Below, one piece after another: positions 41,846 through 51,374 of a DNA stretch of 64,000 nt; the first letter of the stretch is position 1; each line of letters starts with the position of its first letter. The notes under the pieces were generated by a model, which saw only the letters and a program-made list of their open reading frames with translations, was not told the origin of the DNA and did not search any database. The stretch comes from CAZRNB01 sp964601355 (GTDB taxonomy: Bacteria; Planctomycetota; Phycisphaerae; Sedimentisphaerales; Anaerobacaceae), in assembly GCA_964601355.1 (NCBI GenBank), contig CAZRNB010000004.1:1-64000 (forward strand), given 5' to 3'. The translations under genes were made by a program, and so were the position numbers.

Positions 41846-42148
41846 GTGCTTGAGCAGGATGAGCTTCCGCGGGATTTCCCGTACTTAGCGATAGTTTTTT
41901 TCGATTCTGCCTGGCCGCATTTGTTTTTCAATCAATTCCGATGTAATGGACCATATCAAGATGCCCACAGGTATCAATACGCCGTTGGTTTGGCTGCGGC
42001 GGCACAAGACGTATATTGTTTAGAAGATATCGGCAAAAAGCTAATATTGATTTGCACTCACGGAGAAAATGTTTTTCTTCCCAGAGAAGAGTGGGACAAG
42101 AATGGAATTCAGAGAGAAAATTATAGACTATTCGATAAGGCGATATAA
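41846..42148 (+). CDS. Small protein of unknown function
   Basis: GTG start two bases after the speD stop, 100 codons. The product is rich in aromatics (FPYLAIVFFDSAWPHLFFNQF) with no recognised motif. Its end overlaps the start of the exporter gene by about 47 bases in another frame. Tight coupling to speD argues that it is translated. Confidence 0.5.
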   Translation: MLEQDELPRDFPYLAIVFFDSAWPHLFFNQFRCNGPYQDAHRYQYAVGLAAAAQDVYCLEDIGKKLILICTHGENVFLPREEWDKNGIQRENYRLFDKAI

Positions 42149-44927
42149 ATTAGTCACCATAATCATGGTACTGTTCACCCTGGCCCTGGGGGCACTAATA
42201 TCACAAATTTTGGTCGATACCGACCTTGAAAATATGCTCCCGGAAGATGAGCCGGTTAGAATCTTTCATAACCAGACCAAAAAGGACTTTGTCTTAAGTG
42301 ACATTGTGGTGCTCGGTATCGTCAACAACAAGGATCCAAACGGTGTCTTCAATCCATCTTCGCTGTCGAAGATTTATGAGCTGACGGAGCTCGCAAAGAA
42401 GCTGCGTTGGCCGAGCGATAAAGACCCCAACCAGGATATCGGTGTTGTTGAAGTCGATTTGCTGGCCGCTTCGACCGTTGATTATATTGGCCGGGGCGGG
42501 CCTGGCGTCGTTAAGTTTGAATGGCTGATGCAGAATCCGCCGCAAACAAATGCTGAGGCATTGAAAATCAGAAACAAAGCGATGTCCAATCTTCTGCTCA
42601 AAGGGACTGTTATTTCAGAAGACGGCAAAGCAATATGTCTCTATCTGCCGCTGACCAGCAAAGATTTGAGCTATAAGGTATATACGAGGCTGAAGGAGAA
42701 AATAGCTGAGTTCACGGGTGATGAGAAGTATTACATTACAGGCCTGCCGGTTGCTGAGGATACGTTCGGCTGCAAGATGTTTGTTCAGATGGCGATATCG
42801 GCACCGCTGGCAATGCTGACGATATTTATTTTGATGCTTGTTTTTTTCCGCAAGTTAGTTCTTATCATATCACCGATGATTGTGGCTTTAGTTTCTGTGA
42901 TTTCCACGATGGGGCTTCTTATTGGCTCAGGTTATCCGTTTCACATCATGAGCTCGATGATACCAATTTTTCTTATGCCGATATCGGTGGTTGACTCGGT
43001 GCACATCCTTTCTGATTTTTTTGACCTTTACAGCAAAGAAAAGGGGAGAAAAAACACAATTCGTGAGGTTATGAGTAATTTGTTTAGGCCGATGCTTTAT
43101 ACCTCGCTGACCTCGGCGGCAGGTTTTGCATCACTGGCACTTACGCCGATCCCGCCGGTGCAGGTCTTCGGCATATTTGTAGCTATCGGCATTATGATTG
43201 CATGGATTGTTAATGTCACTTTCGTGCCTGCTTATATAATGATGATAAGCGATAAATCATTAGAGAACTTTGGCCACCAGGCACGACACGGAGATAAACA
43301 AACCGCTCTTATGAAGCTGCTGAACGCAGCGGGGGGATTTACTTATAGAGCTGCAAAGCCAATCTTAATATTGTTAGCGGCCGTCACGATTGTAGCAGTC
43401 TATGGCGTCACTCGGATCGAGATTAACGATAATCCTGTCAAGTGGCTCTCAAAAAGACATCCCATTAGACAGGCTGACACCGAGCTGAACAAGCATTTCG
43501 GCGGAACCTATATGGCATATTTGGTGCTTGAGGACAAAACACCAAAGGCTATCGATACTGAATATGTTGATGTGGTGCGAAAGCGGCTGCTGGAAAAGGG
43601 GGCCGAGCTTAAAGAAGAATTCCCTAAAACGCTCAGTGTTATTGGTGAAATGGAAAAGCTGCTGCTGGCCAGCGTGACAAAGGAAATGACGAAGCAGGAG
43701 TTTTTAGATAAGCTTACTGAAATTGCAAACCAGAAAGAATCTTCCGCCAGCCAGGCTGAGGCTGATATATGGTATGAGCTTATCGACTTTTTCGAGATGC
43801 AAAAAGAGCGGTTGAAGCTTTTTAAAAAGCCTGAAATACTGCGATATATGTCAAGCCTGCAGGAGCATGCCGAAAGCACCGGGCTTGTTGGCAAGAGTAA
43901 CTCTGTTGCAGACATTGTTAAAAAAGTACATCAGGGGCTAATCGACGGCAGTGCTGAAAATTATAAAATCCCGGAAACATCGGCTGCGGTGGGGCAATGC
44001 CTGATACAGTTTCAGAGTAGTCATACGCCTGATGATTTATGGCACTTCGTTACCTGCGATTATAGTAAGGCTAATATATGGATGCAGTTAAAGAGCGGCG
44101 ACAATAAACAAATGCGGAAGGTGGTTAAGGCGGTGGCCGAATTTTTCGCTAAGAATCCACCGCCGGCGCCGCTTGATTACAATTGGGCCGGGCTTACCTA
44201 TATAAATGTCATCCGGCAGGAGAAGATGGTCTGGGGCATGCTGCAGTCACTTGTGGGCAGTTTCATAATCGTATTCATAATGACGGCGATACTATTCCGC
44301 TCATCATTGTGGGGACTTGTATGCATGGTGCCGTTGTCGATAACTATTACTGTTATCTACGGCATAATCGGGCTGGCAGGCAAGGATTATGATATGCCCG
44401 TCGCAGTGCTAAGCGCCTTGACGCTGGGTATGGCGGTCGATTTTGCGATACATTTTCTCGAACGCTCAAGGGTCAGCTTTGCAGAGACAAATTCATGGAG
44501 AAATAGTTCCAGTATAATGTTTGGCGGGCCGGCACGCGCGATAAGCAGAAACGTCCTGGTTATTGCAATAGGATTTCTGCCGCTCTTGGCGGCGCCTTTG
44601 ATACCTTATAAAACGGCCGGCATATTCCTGTGCGCTATAATGGCCCTATCGGGAGCGGTTACGCTGATGGTGCTGCCGGCCATTTTAGCCCTGGCGGAGA
44701 AAAAAATGTTTAAGCCGGCGAGCGCTCCTGCCTCACCAAGCTGCAATTGTGGATTCTGCCTGATTATTTCCGCAGCAGCAGCAGTTTTAATAGCTCTGAA
44801 TTTACATCAGTATTGGAAGCTTAACTGGAGCAATTTGACAATGATAAGTATAGTAACGATTTCGGTAATCGGCCTTATTTGCGGAATCGTATCACACCGG
44901 CAGAAGTGCAAAAGGAACCTGCGGTAA
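42102..44927 (+). CDS. MMPL/RND-superfamily exporter
   Basis: A roughly 941-residue inner-membrane protein with two repeats, each one helix, a large periplasmic loop and a bundle of five helices (first bundle near 225-390, second near 710-870). The sterol-sensing-like segments SMIPIFLMPISVVDSVHI and LTLGMAVDFAIHFLE carry the proton-relay Asp residues. It resembles HpnN-type and other RND lipid exporters; cargo unknown. I favour Met at 42102 over 42069. The stop TAA is inside a CTGCGGTAAAACCGCAGG hairpin. Confidence 0.88.
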   Translation: MEFREKIIDYSIRRYKLVTIIMVLFTLALGALISQILVDTDLENMLPEDEPVRIFHNQTKKDFVLSDIVVLGIVNNKDPNGVFNPSSLSKIYELTELAKKLRWPSDKDPNQDIGVVEVDLLAASTVDYIGRGGPGVVKFEWLMQNPPQTNAEALKIRNKAMSNLLLKGTVISEDGKAICLYLPLTSKDLSYKVYTRLKEKIAEFTGDEKYYITGLPVAEDTFGCKMFVQMAISAPLAMLTIFILMLVFFRKLVLIISPMIVALVSVISTMGLLIGSGYPFHIMSSMIPIFLMPISVVDSVHILSDFFDLYSKEKGRKNTIREVMSNLFRPMLYTSLTSAAGFASLALTPIPPVQVFGIFVAIGIMIAWIVNVTFVPAYIMMISDKSLENFGHQARHGDKQTALMKLLNAAGGFTYRAAKPILILLAAVTIVAVYGVTRIEINDNPVKWLSKRHPIRQADTELNKHFGGTYMAYLVLEDKTPKAIDTEYVDVVRKRLLEKGAELKEEFPKTLSVIGEMEKLLLASVTKEMTKQEFLDKLTEIANQKESSASQAEADIWYELIDFFEMQKERLKLFKKPEILRYMSSLQEHAESTGLVGKSNSVADIVKKVHQGLIDGSAENYKIPETSAAVGQCLIQFQSSHTPDDLWHFVTCDYSKANIWMQLKSGDNKQMRKVVKAVAEFFAKNPPPAPLDYNWAGLTYINVIRQEKMVWGMLQSLVGSFIIVFIMTAILFRSSLWGLVCMVPLSITITVIYGIIGLAGKDYDMPVAVLSALTLGMAVDFAIHFLERSRVSFAETNSWRNSSSIMFGGPARAISRNVLVIAIGFLPLLAAPLIPYKTAGIFLCAIMALSGAVTLMVLPAILALAEKKMFKPASAPASPSCNCGFCLIISAAAAVLIALNLHQYWKLNWSNLTMISIVTISVIGLICGIVSHRQKCKRNLR

Positions 44928-44969
44928 AACCGCAGGCTAAATACTTAGCCCCATGTTTTACGTGGGATT
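44917..44969. repeat. GGCTAAATA hairpin at the exporter end
   Basis: ACCTGCGGTAAAACCGCAGG-CTAAATA and TTAGCCCCATGTTTTACGTGGG. The exporter stop codon is the TAA in the first stem. Confidence 0.8.
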
Positions 44970-45006
44970 CTCGCAGAACAGCAAAAAGATGAAAGCGAGG
45001 TGTAAG

Positions 45007-45129
45007 ATGACTAAATATATGACGATAACGGCAATATTACTTGTTTCGACGATAGCCGGCATAGTAATATCCTCCTTGATTTTTCTGATGGTATTACTAC
45101 CGGTATTTATCGTCAAAATGCCCATTTGA
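45007..45129 (+). CDS. Small single-pass membrane protein
   Basis: A 40-codon frame after a GCGAGGTG ribosome-binding site. The product is almost wholly hydrophobic (MTKYMTITAILLVSTIAGIV...), one transmembrane helix with a short charged N-terminus. It follows the exporter gene and might be an accessory subunit. Family unknown. Confidence 0.5.
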   Translation: MTKYMTITAILLVSTIAGIVISSLIFLMVLLPVFIVKMPI

Positions 45130-45154
45130 ACCCTATATCTTCTATTTTGCAAAA

Positions 45155-45215
45155 GTCCAGTTATAACTTTAGGTACTTTAGTCACTCTAAACTTTAGGCA
45201 CTTTTGTTTAGGGGT
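45155..45215. repeat. ACTTTAGGCACTTT quasi-repeat
   Basis: AACTTTAGGTACTTTAGTC and AACTTTAGGCACTTT in tandem; the same dialect, in both orientations, flanks the palindrome at 56350-56432. Confidence 0.7.
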
Positions 45216-47088
45216 ATAGAGGGAAAGCACCAGCAAAGCGAGAATCATGTTTCGGTCGGCGGAGAAGCTTTCGGATTTCGGCTGGGAGAGGTGATGCTGC
45301 TGAAGACCCCGGAAATGCCTTTAATAATTCGTAATTGCCCAGATCGGGACTCCTGAATAAGGGACCATCATAATTATCAAAAGCCTTGCCGTGGGCCTCA
45401 AATTCCGGATATAACTTCTTCAAATCCTCCAGAGATTTAATATCCAGCAGGGAATTTGCTGTCGCAGCAGGGCTCCAGACAATTAATGGCTGCGAGCCCG
45501 CGTTTCCCCGTCGCACATATACATTGTAATCGAGTTGTTTGACCTGCGGCTGAGTGAGTCGTTCACGCAAAAATGACGGCTGCCTGAGCTGCAGAAGGGG
45601 TCTGTGAAACTGTTCATCCGCTGTGAGCAGGTTATTGACAAATACATGTCCGTCCCGATCATTAACATCCGGACCGGTGCTGGGATGCCAGCCGAAATAA
45701 TCGCCGACCGCACTTCTTGCCGTGCGTTCAAACGATACTCCGCTATTTACCATAGTGTTTTGATAGACTTGTACATCACAACTATTGAGCACTTTAATAC
45801 CGGTAGGACAATTGACAAAGACGTTTCCGGCGCAAATTGCACCTTTGGAGATTTCAAAGAAGAAGCCGTTGTCGGTTCCCACTATCCAGTTGTTAATGAA
45901 CCGGCCGTCAACATTACCTACATCATACCAAATGCCATTTGAATCCGGATGTTCAATAACCAGGTTGTCCCGGCACGTGACACGATAGCATTGATTGAAA
46001 ATCTTCACCGCCGCTGGATAGTATCCATTGATTTTCTCGATATTGTTGCGTCTAAAGATATTTTTTTCCAACAGAACATCGGACGAGCTCAGGATGTAGA
46101 TACCTTCCGTACTGGTGTCGCTAACCAGACAATGCCGGAGCGTTAAATGATCTCCTCTGAGGTAAGCGCCGACCCTGGAACAGAAAGTAAAGGTGCAATG
46201 CTCCAAAGACATGCCCACCACGTCTTTCCCATAAGTGGACGGATCTGATAAACCCTCTGGGTCCTTTCCTTCAATTTCGAACGCACGGAAGGCATACTGG
46301 GTGAAAGTGATTCCCCGAATCACAGGCCCCTTGCCGTCTGAGGTCTTTCCGTGACAATCCTTGATGGTTCGTATTAAAGCACTATCGAAAGCAGTGATTT
46401 CAACAAGTCGGTTCGTTGGATCAAAACCAATGTACACTTCTCCTGCATCGTAATTGATAAAATACGAATTTGCGTCAATATCTCCTTCCCCGCCGACCGG
46501 ATGCAATAACTCGCCATCGACGAACACCATGTCATTGTTAAAAAGATAAAGCGGTGTTGCTTTCCCATATCTTTGAGGTCGCCACCAATCCGCAGGTTTA
46601 GAGGGGAATAAACGGGACCAGGAGGTTTTCCATAATCCGTTACTTAGGGACTGCCACTTCGTTGCTATCTCGGTTCCCTTGAGCACAGGTTGTTCATCCG
46701 CATAAGGCTGTATAGTGATTCCCTGGTTTAACTTCAAATCACCGGTACGATAAACACCGCCGCGCATCACGATTGCATCACCGGTCTTTACTCGCTCTAT
46801 GGCTGCTGCCAGGGTTGTTGGCTGGGCAAGCTTTTCTCCTGATTCTTTAGCCTGTCCATCGGGCGCCACATAGTAAATTTTGCCTGCTCTTTCGGGCAAA
46901 TCATAGTTTTGCCATATCGGGCCATAAGGCCCCCCCGAGGGTTGTGCTATCACAGGCAACGAACCAAAGATTATGCAAATAAAGACACAACGAATTAAAT
47001 GCAACTGGTACCATTTCCCTATTTGAGCATACGATCGAGGGCGATTTCGGCAAATGCCGGAGGATTGTTCAGGATAACTTGAATTCAT
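45208..47088 (-). CDS. Secreted right-handed beta-helix protein
   Basis: The N-terminal signal peptide has core LIRCVFICIIFGSLPVIA (about residues 31-48). YYVAPDGQ (DUF1565-like start) and LAAAIERVKTGDAIVMRGGVYR are followed by many parallel beta-helix rungs (SLEHCTFTFCSRVGAYL, DVLLEKNIFRRNNIEK, CDVQVYQNTMVNSG). Such proteins are polysaccharide lyases or hydrolases, often on pectin or alginate. I see no clear lyase catalytic signature. Length 626. Extracellular polysaccharide handling fits the organism. Confidence 0.82.
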   Translation of the reverse strand: MNSSYPEQSSGICRNRPRSYAQIGKWYQLHLIRCVFICIIFGSLPVIAQPSGGPYGPIWQNYDLPERAGKIYYVAPDGQAKESGEKLAQPTTLAAAIERVKTGDAIVMRGGVYRTGDLKLNQGITIQPYADEQPVLKGTEIATKWQSLSNGLWKTSWSRLFPSKPADWWRPQRYGKATPLYLFNNDMVFVDGELLHPVGGEGDIDANSYFINYDAGEVYIGFDPTNRLVEITAFDSALIRTIKDCHGKTSDGKGPVIRGITFTQYAFRAFEIEGKDPEGLSDPSTYGKDVVGMSLEHCTFTFCSRVGAYLRGDHLTLRHCLVSDTSTEGIYILSSSDVLLEKNIFRRNNIEKINGYYPAAVKIFNQCYRVTCRDNLVIEHPDSNGIWYDVGNVDGRFINNWIVGTDNGFFFEISKGAICAGNVFVNCPTGIKVLNSCDVQVYQNTMVNSGVSFERTARSAVGDYFGWHPSTGPDVNDRDGHVFVNNLLTADEQFHRPLLQLRQPSFLRERLTQPQVKQLDYNVYVRRGNAGSQPLIVWSPAATANSLLDIKSLEDLKKLYPEFEAHGKAFDNYDGPLFRSPDLGNYELLKAFPGSSAASPLPAEIRKLLRRPKHDSRFAGAFPLYP

Positions 47089-47106
47089 GTTATTTTCCTT
47101 CCAAAT

Positions 47107-47176
47107 ACATATTTACGATTTTAGATTTACAATTTTCAATTTCAAATCGACAATTGTCAATCGTAAATCGTCAATA
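47107..47176. repeat. Solo quasi-repeat hairpin (GATTTACAATT dialect)
   Basis: TTTACGATTTTAGATTTAC on the left is answered by CAATCGTAAATCGTCAA on the right. It lies between the aminotransferase and beta-helix genes. Confidence 0.7.
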
Positions 47177-47184
47177 CCTGACAG

Positions 47185-48021
47185 TCAACTCATCGTGAAC
47201 TCACGGAACTTCTGAATCAGCAGCTTTGTATATTTGCCGGGTTTGCCGTCGCCGATAATCTTATCATCAAACTTTACCACGGGCACAATATCCTTCGTCG
47301 TTACAGCGATGAAAAGCTCGTCTGCCTGGCTTGATTGTTTCGGCGTCAGCGATTTCTCTGCCACTTTTAACCCCACATTTTGGGCCGCTTTGAGCGTAAA
47401 ATTGCGCGTCACTGAGGGTAAAATATTTGCAGTAAGAGGAGACGTCTGCAGCGTCCCTCCAAAGATCGCAAAAAATGCCGATGCAGAACCTTCGGTTATA
47501 AAGCCCGCTTCATCAACAAGTATTGCCTCGGCACAGCCTTTTTTCGCAGCATCCATGCGCGCAAGGACGTTAGCCAACAGATTCAGCGATTTTATATCGC
47601 ATCTTTTCCACCGCCAATCCGGATGCGTCGATACAACAATACCTTTGTCCTTTTCTTCCGCATTCTCATGCAGCTCGGTCACGATCAAAAAGAAATTCGG
47701 CTTTAAATCCGCACAGCCAACATGTTCTCGCGGCCCACAGCCACGAGTTATATGAAAATATATCTTGGCGTTAAGGAAACCGGCAGCATCAAAAGCTCTC
47801 TGAACCCTGGCTCGAATCTGGTCAATATCAATGCCGACGATTTGAACCGCATTTAAGCTGCGGGCGAACCTTTGCAGGTGCTCCTCAAACGCAAAGATTT
47901 TGCCATTATAGCTTCGCAGCACCTCATAAACCCCGTCACCAAAGAATACGCCGCGGTCGAGATAAACCGGCTCAAGCTCTTCCATCGGCAAAATCTTATC
48001 CTGTATCATTGCAAGCTGCAT
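47185..48021 (-). CDS. Class IV aminotransferase (D-amino-acid or branched-chain type)
   Basis: Fold-type IV PLP enzyme, 278 residues. DRGVFFGDGVYEVLRSY at the N-terminus, the PLP Lys in CDIKSLNLLANVLA, and AEAILVDEAGFITEGSASAFF are family marks. The RGCG near the substrate site and the absence of ilv genes nearby favour a D-alanine aminotransferase role, which would feed peptidoglycan, but branched-chain activity cannot be excluded. Monocistronic. Confidence 0.85.
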   Translation of the reverse strand: MQLAMIQDKILPMEELEPVYLDRGVFFGDGVYEVLRSYNGKIFAFEEHLQRFARSLNAVQIVGIDIDQIRARVQRAFDAAGFLNAKIYFHITRGCGPREHVGCADLKPNFFLIVTELHENAEEKDKGIVVSTHPDWRWKRCDIKSLNLLANVLARMDAAKKGCAEAILVDEAGFITEGSASAFFAIFGGTLQTSPLTANILPSVTRNFTLKAAQNVGLKVAEKSLTPKQSSQADELFIAVTTKDIVPVVKFDDKIIGDGKPGKYTKLLIQKFREFTMS

Positions 48022-48039
48022 CGAATCACTCCTGATAAT

Positions 48040-48104
48040 CGGTTATTGGTAACTGGTTAAATGAAAGATTTAAATTACCAATTACCCGTTACCTTTTAAC
48101 CAAA
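48040..48104. repeat. Solo quasi-repeat hairpin (TTACCAATTACC dialect)
   Basis: GGTTATTGGTAACTGGTTA is answered by TACCAATTACCCGTTACC. It lies in the divergent space before rplU. Confidence 0.75.
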
Positions 48105-48195
48105 AAAAGCAAAATTTCCTTTACAAAAAACATTCTACTGCGTAATATATCGTTTTTAAGTTAATTGTTAAGTACAAAAATCAGGAGTTCCTAAA

Positions 48196-48525
48196 GTGTA
48201 TGCAGTAATAGAACAAGGCGGAAAACAATATAAAATAGCCGAAGGCGACTGCTTGAATATCGAGCTGACCGATGTCGCCCCCGATACCAAGACGATAGAG
48301 CTAAATAAAGTTCTGCTTGTAAACGACGACAAAAACGTAAATATCGGCACGCCCTATTTAGAAAACGCAAAGGTCATTGCCTCATTTAAGACTACGGCAC
48401 AAGATGCCGTCTTAAAAGGCAAGAAGCTCTACCCGACACACTTTCGCAGGCGTAAAAACAGCATGAGACGCATCGGCCACCGCCAGAAGTATCTTGAGAT
48501 AACAATTGACAAAATTCAGGCCTGA
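48196..48525 (+). CDS. rplU: 50S ribosomal protein L21
   Basis: GTG start eight bases after AGGAG gives MYAVIEQGGKQYKIAEGD, the family N-terminus; the C-terminal FRRRKNSMRRIGHRQKYLEI is the rRNA-binding part. 109 residues. L21 normally precedes rpmA (L27), but here the next gene is convergent and no L27 is seen, so the operon has been broken. Confidence 0.96.
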   Translation: MYAVIEQGGKQYKIAEGDCLNIELTDVAPDTKTIELNKVLLVNDDKNVNIGTPYLENAKVIASFKTTAQDAVLKGKKLYPTHFRRRKNSMRRIGHRQKYLEITIDKIQA

Positions 48526-48563
48526 ACACAATTTTCAGCTTAATAAATATCTGCCTCATAGGC

Positions 48564-50432
48564 TCAAGTTTCTGTACGAGGCTGGTAGAGTATTTCCATG
48601 CCGCAGGGGCCGCAGCGGAAGCGAAGCTCATATTCCCTTCCAACCTCGTCCTGCAAAATTAGCGGTTCGGCGGTAGATTTTGGTTTCAGCCCAGAGCACA
48701 TCTTCAACTCTCTTCGCAGGCAGTATTTAGTCGTCATAACCAATCGCCCCGACATATCCAGGCCCGACTCTGCCGCCGGCTCGATACTCTGCGCGCCATG
48801 GCGAAGATAAAAAGCTCTTGCCTTCGCATTGAGCACGTTGCCCATATATGTAAGATGCTTCTCCGGGTATCGAACACTATTTTTTGAAATAGCTTTGCTC
48901 GCATGAGAACGATTGGCCTGACGTACCTGAAGCAATTGCTGAATCAGCTCACGTCTTGCCGCATTCAGTTGCGAGACAGGCAAAAAATATACATCCTGCA
49001 TTTCCACTCGCAAGTCGGAACATTCAAAAATGGTATTTCCCAGCTTTGTCAGGTGAGTAAAAATCACCTGTTGGGCAGCTTCTTTCTTCAAGGCCGACTT
49101 TTTCTCCCCTGCTATTTCAAGACTTGCCTGATTTCCATCTTCATCTGTGCCGGTCAAAACCAGGCATCTCGGTGATTCCTGAAGAAGCATCGATAAACGA
49201 ATTTTGCGTTGCGCTACGCGTCCAGAAAGTTTGCGATTAAATTCGTAATCGTAATTGCGGTAAATCTTCTGTTTCACGCGGATGCCTTGCATTTTTTGGG
49301 GATAAATCCTTCGGCCCTCAGCACGATTGATGACAGTACCGCACAGATTTTGCTGCCGGTCAAAGAAACAAATCCCGTCGGCATTATGCAGCTCTTTGTC
49401 ACCATCAAGAACAAAAAAGGATTTTGCTACGTCAGTGACAACACCCATGAATTCACCGATGGATTTAGGCGTGTCCACTGAGGAAATGGAAGAAGCACGA
49501 CCGGTAAGGCCGTAGTCGGTAAACCCGCGATTGAAGGTCTTTTCGAGATTCGGCTGAAAGTTAAGTTTAACCGAGCCGGATGAGCTTCGATGCAGATTCT
49601 TCTTTGCGAGGATTGAGTCCAGCCTTTGGCGATAGAAGCTCACGGTGTTGGCGACATAAGGAATATCTTTCAGCCGGCCCTCAATCTTAAATGAGCCGAC
49701 TCCGGCATCGATCAGATCCTCTATATGGTCTGCGAGGTTCAGGTCCTTCAATGACAGCAGATAGCGGTCTTTAACAATAGTTTTGCCGAGCTTGTCCTTG
49801 AGGCTGTACAGCCTTCTGCAGGGCTGTGCACATTGGCCGCGATTGCCGCTTCGCCCACCCAAGGCATAGCTCATATAGCACTGTCCGCTGGCACTGACAC
49901 ACAAGGCACCATGAATAAAACATTCCAATTCGATAGAAGTTTGGCTTTTGATTTGCTTAATCTGCTCGAGTGACAATTCACGGGCTAAAATAACCCGCGA
50001 AAATCCAACATCCTGCCAGAATTTCACCTTCTCCACTGTATTATTGTGCATCTGGGTGCTGGCTATTAGCGGTAACGGCGGCAAATCCAGCTCGAGCAGG
50101 CTGACATCCTGAATGATTAGGCCGTCAATCCCAATTTCATAAAACCGTTGTATCATCTTTTCTGCCAAAGTCAGCTCATTATCATATAGCAATGTATTCA
50201 GCGCCACATAAACTTTGGCGTAGTATTGATGAGCAAAATCCGCAGCTTGCCGTATAGCTTGAAAGGTATTTCCAGCCGCCTCACGTGCGCTAAAGCGCTC
50301 GGCTCCGATATAGACGGCGTCTGTGCCGCATTGAATTGCCGCTCGTGCTGTGGGGACATCTTTGGCAGGTGCTAATAACTCAATTTCGTCGCTCGTCAAT
50401 CGTGACTCGTCGCTCGTGTTCGGTGGGGACAT
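48564..50432 (-). CDS. U32-family protein (RlhA/YhbU-like)
   Basis: ELLAPAKDVPTARAAIQCGTDAVYIG at the start is typical of U32 proteins. ECFIHGALCVSASGQCYMSY followed by GNRGQCAQPCR carries the conserved cysteines that hold an Fe-S cluster. KIEGRLKDIPYVANTV follows, and the C-terminal part is a DUF3656-like domain. Relatives hydroxylate 23S rRNA C2501 (RlhA) or tRNA. The first ~15 residues (NTSDESRLTSDE) derive from a CGTCGCTCGTCAATCGTGAC quasi-repeat, so the true start may be later. Confidence 0.86.
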   Translation of the reverse strand: MSPPNTSDESRLTSDEIELLAPAKDVPTARAAIQCGTDAVYIGAERFSAREAAGNTFQAIRQAADFAHQYYAKVYVALNTLLYDNELTLAEKMIQRFYEIGIDGLIIQDVSLLELDLPPLPLIASTQMHNNTVEKVKFWQDVGFSRVILARELSLEQIKQIKSQTSIELECFIHGALCVSASGQCYMSYALGGRSGNRGQCAQPCRRLYSLKDKLGKTIVKDRYLLSLKDLNLADHIEDLIDAGVGSFKIEGRLKDIPYVANTVSFYRQRLDSILAKKNLHRSSSGSVKLNFQPNLEKTFNRGFTDYGLTGRASSISSVDTPKSIGEFMGVVTDVAKSFFVLDGDKELHNADGICFFDRQQNLCGTVINRAEGRRIYPQKMQGIRVKQKIYRNYDYEFNRKLSGRVAQRKIRLSMLLQESPRCLVLTGTDEDGNQASLEIAGEKKSALKKEAAQQVIFTHLTKLGNTIFECSDLRVEMQDVYFLPVSQLNAARRELIQQLLQVRQANRSHASKAISKNSVRYPEKHLTYMGNVLNAKARAFYLRHGAQSIEPAAESGLDMSGRLVMTTKYCLRRELKMCSGLKPKSTAEPLILQDEVGREYELRFRCGPCGMEILYQPRTET

Positions 50433-50434
50433 TC

Positions 50435-51082
50435 TTAACGTGCTTTAACCGTGTGGAGATTTATGGTTTCTTCGGCTTTTTTACGCCAGGCGATGTGGCC
50501 ATTTTGGGCAAAATATTCGAACGACTCATCAACGACCAGCTCCCCCAATATAGTTTTACGGTCGGCCTCATTCGGCACATCCTTAATGATGTGTCTGCGA
50601 AACCTTTCCAACTCAGCAAGAAACTCGCCGTGCTTGTCGGTGAAGGTCTGCTCTAATTTCTTCCTTAAATGACCCGCATAAGCCGGACAATATCCTTCGG
50701 TGCCGATAGCTATCTGGAGGTCGCCTCGTCTGACTACGGCCGGCACATAGAAGTCGCAAAGCTCCGGCTGGTCAGCTACATTGCACAGGATTTCCAATGC
50801 CTGACAATCCTTGTATATGTGCTTATTAAGCTGGTGGTCATTGGTGGCAGCGATAACCAGCACTGCCTCAGCAATATAATCTTTGGAATATTTAGAGCGG
50901 ATCAATTCAGCACTGCTGCCGGTACAAAGGTCTGTAAGCACATTGTCAGCTTGCTCAGCAACAACCACAAGCCTGGCGCCGGCCTCCAGCAGTGAGCGTG
51001 CTTTTCGCACAGCTACGGCTCCTCCGCCGACCAAAACCACTCGCCGACCGGTCAACTCCAAAAATACAGGATACTTAGCCAT
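50435..51082 (-). CDS. Precorrin-2 dehydrogenase / siroheme synthase N-terminal type
   Basis: MAKYPVFLELTGRRVVLVGG begins the NAD-binding domain (start 51082). GYCPAYAGHLRKKLE is the conserved segment in the C-terminal part. It oxidises precorrin-2 to sirohydrochlorin and may also insert iron. The length of 215 fits single-function Met8/SirC types. It is followed three bases later by the U32 gene, suggesting joint expression. Confidence 0.88.
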   Translation of the reverse strand: MAKYPVFLELTGRRVVLVGGGAVAVRKARSLLEAGARLVVVAEQADNVLTDLCTGSSAELIRSKYSKDYIAEAVLVIAATNDHQLNKHIYKDCQALEILCNVADQPELCDFYVPAVVRRGDLQIAIGTEGYCPAYAGHLRKKLEQTFTDKHGEFLAELERFRRHIIKDVPNEADRKTILGELVVDESFEYFAQNGHIAWRKKAEETINLHTVKAR

Positions 51083-51234
51083 ATAATGAACATTATACCA
51101 TTTACACACTACCTGAAACACTGAATTTTAAAAAGATAGATTCTATATGGAAGACGTCATTATATCTCCATGGTGCTATAAAGTACCTGATAGTAGGTAT
51201 TTTAGCATTTAGGTTAAAAAAATAGAATTTCATA

Positions 51235-51262
51235 TTGACCTCTAAAATCGAAGCGCTATAAT
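51235..51262 (+). promoter_or_regulatory. Promoter of the large lipoprotein gene
   Basis: TTGACC (51235-51240), a 16-base spacer and TATAAT (51257-51262), about 110 bases before the start codon, which has GAAAGGGGG as ribosome-binding site. Confidence 0.7.
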
Positions 51263-51374
51263 CGCAGCAAAGCATAGTTTAGTGCGGGGTTCTCAAGCAC
51301 CTTGATCGCTATTATTGCACGCATGCAAGAAAATATTCATATTGGTTTTTTTACGTATTTGAAAGGGGGTAATT

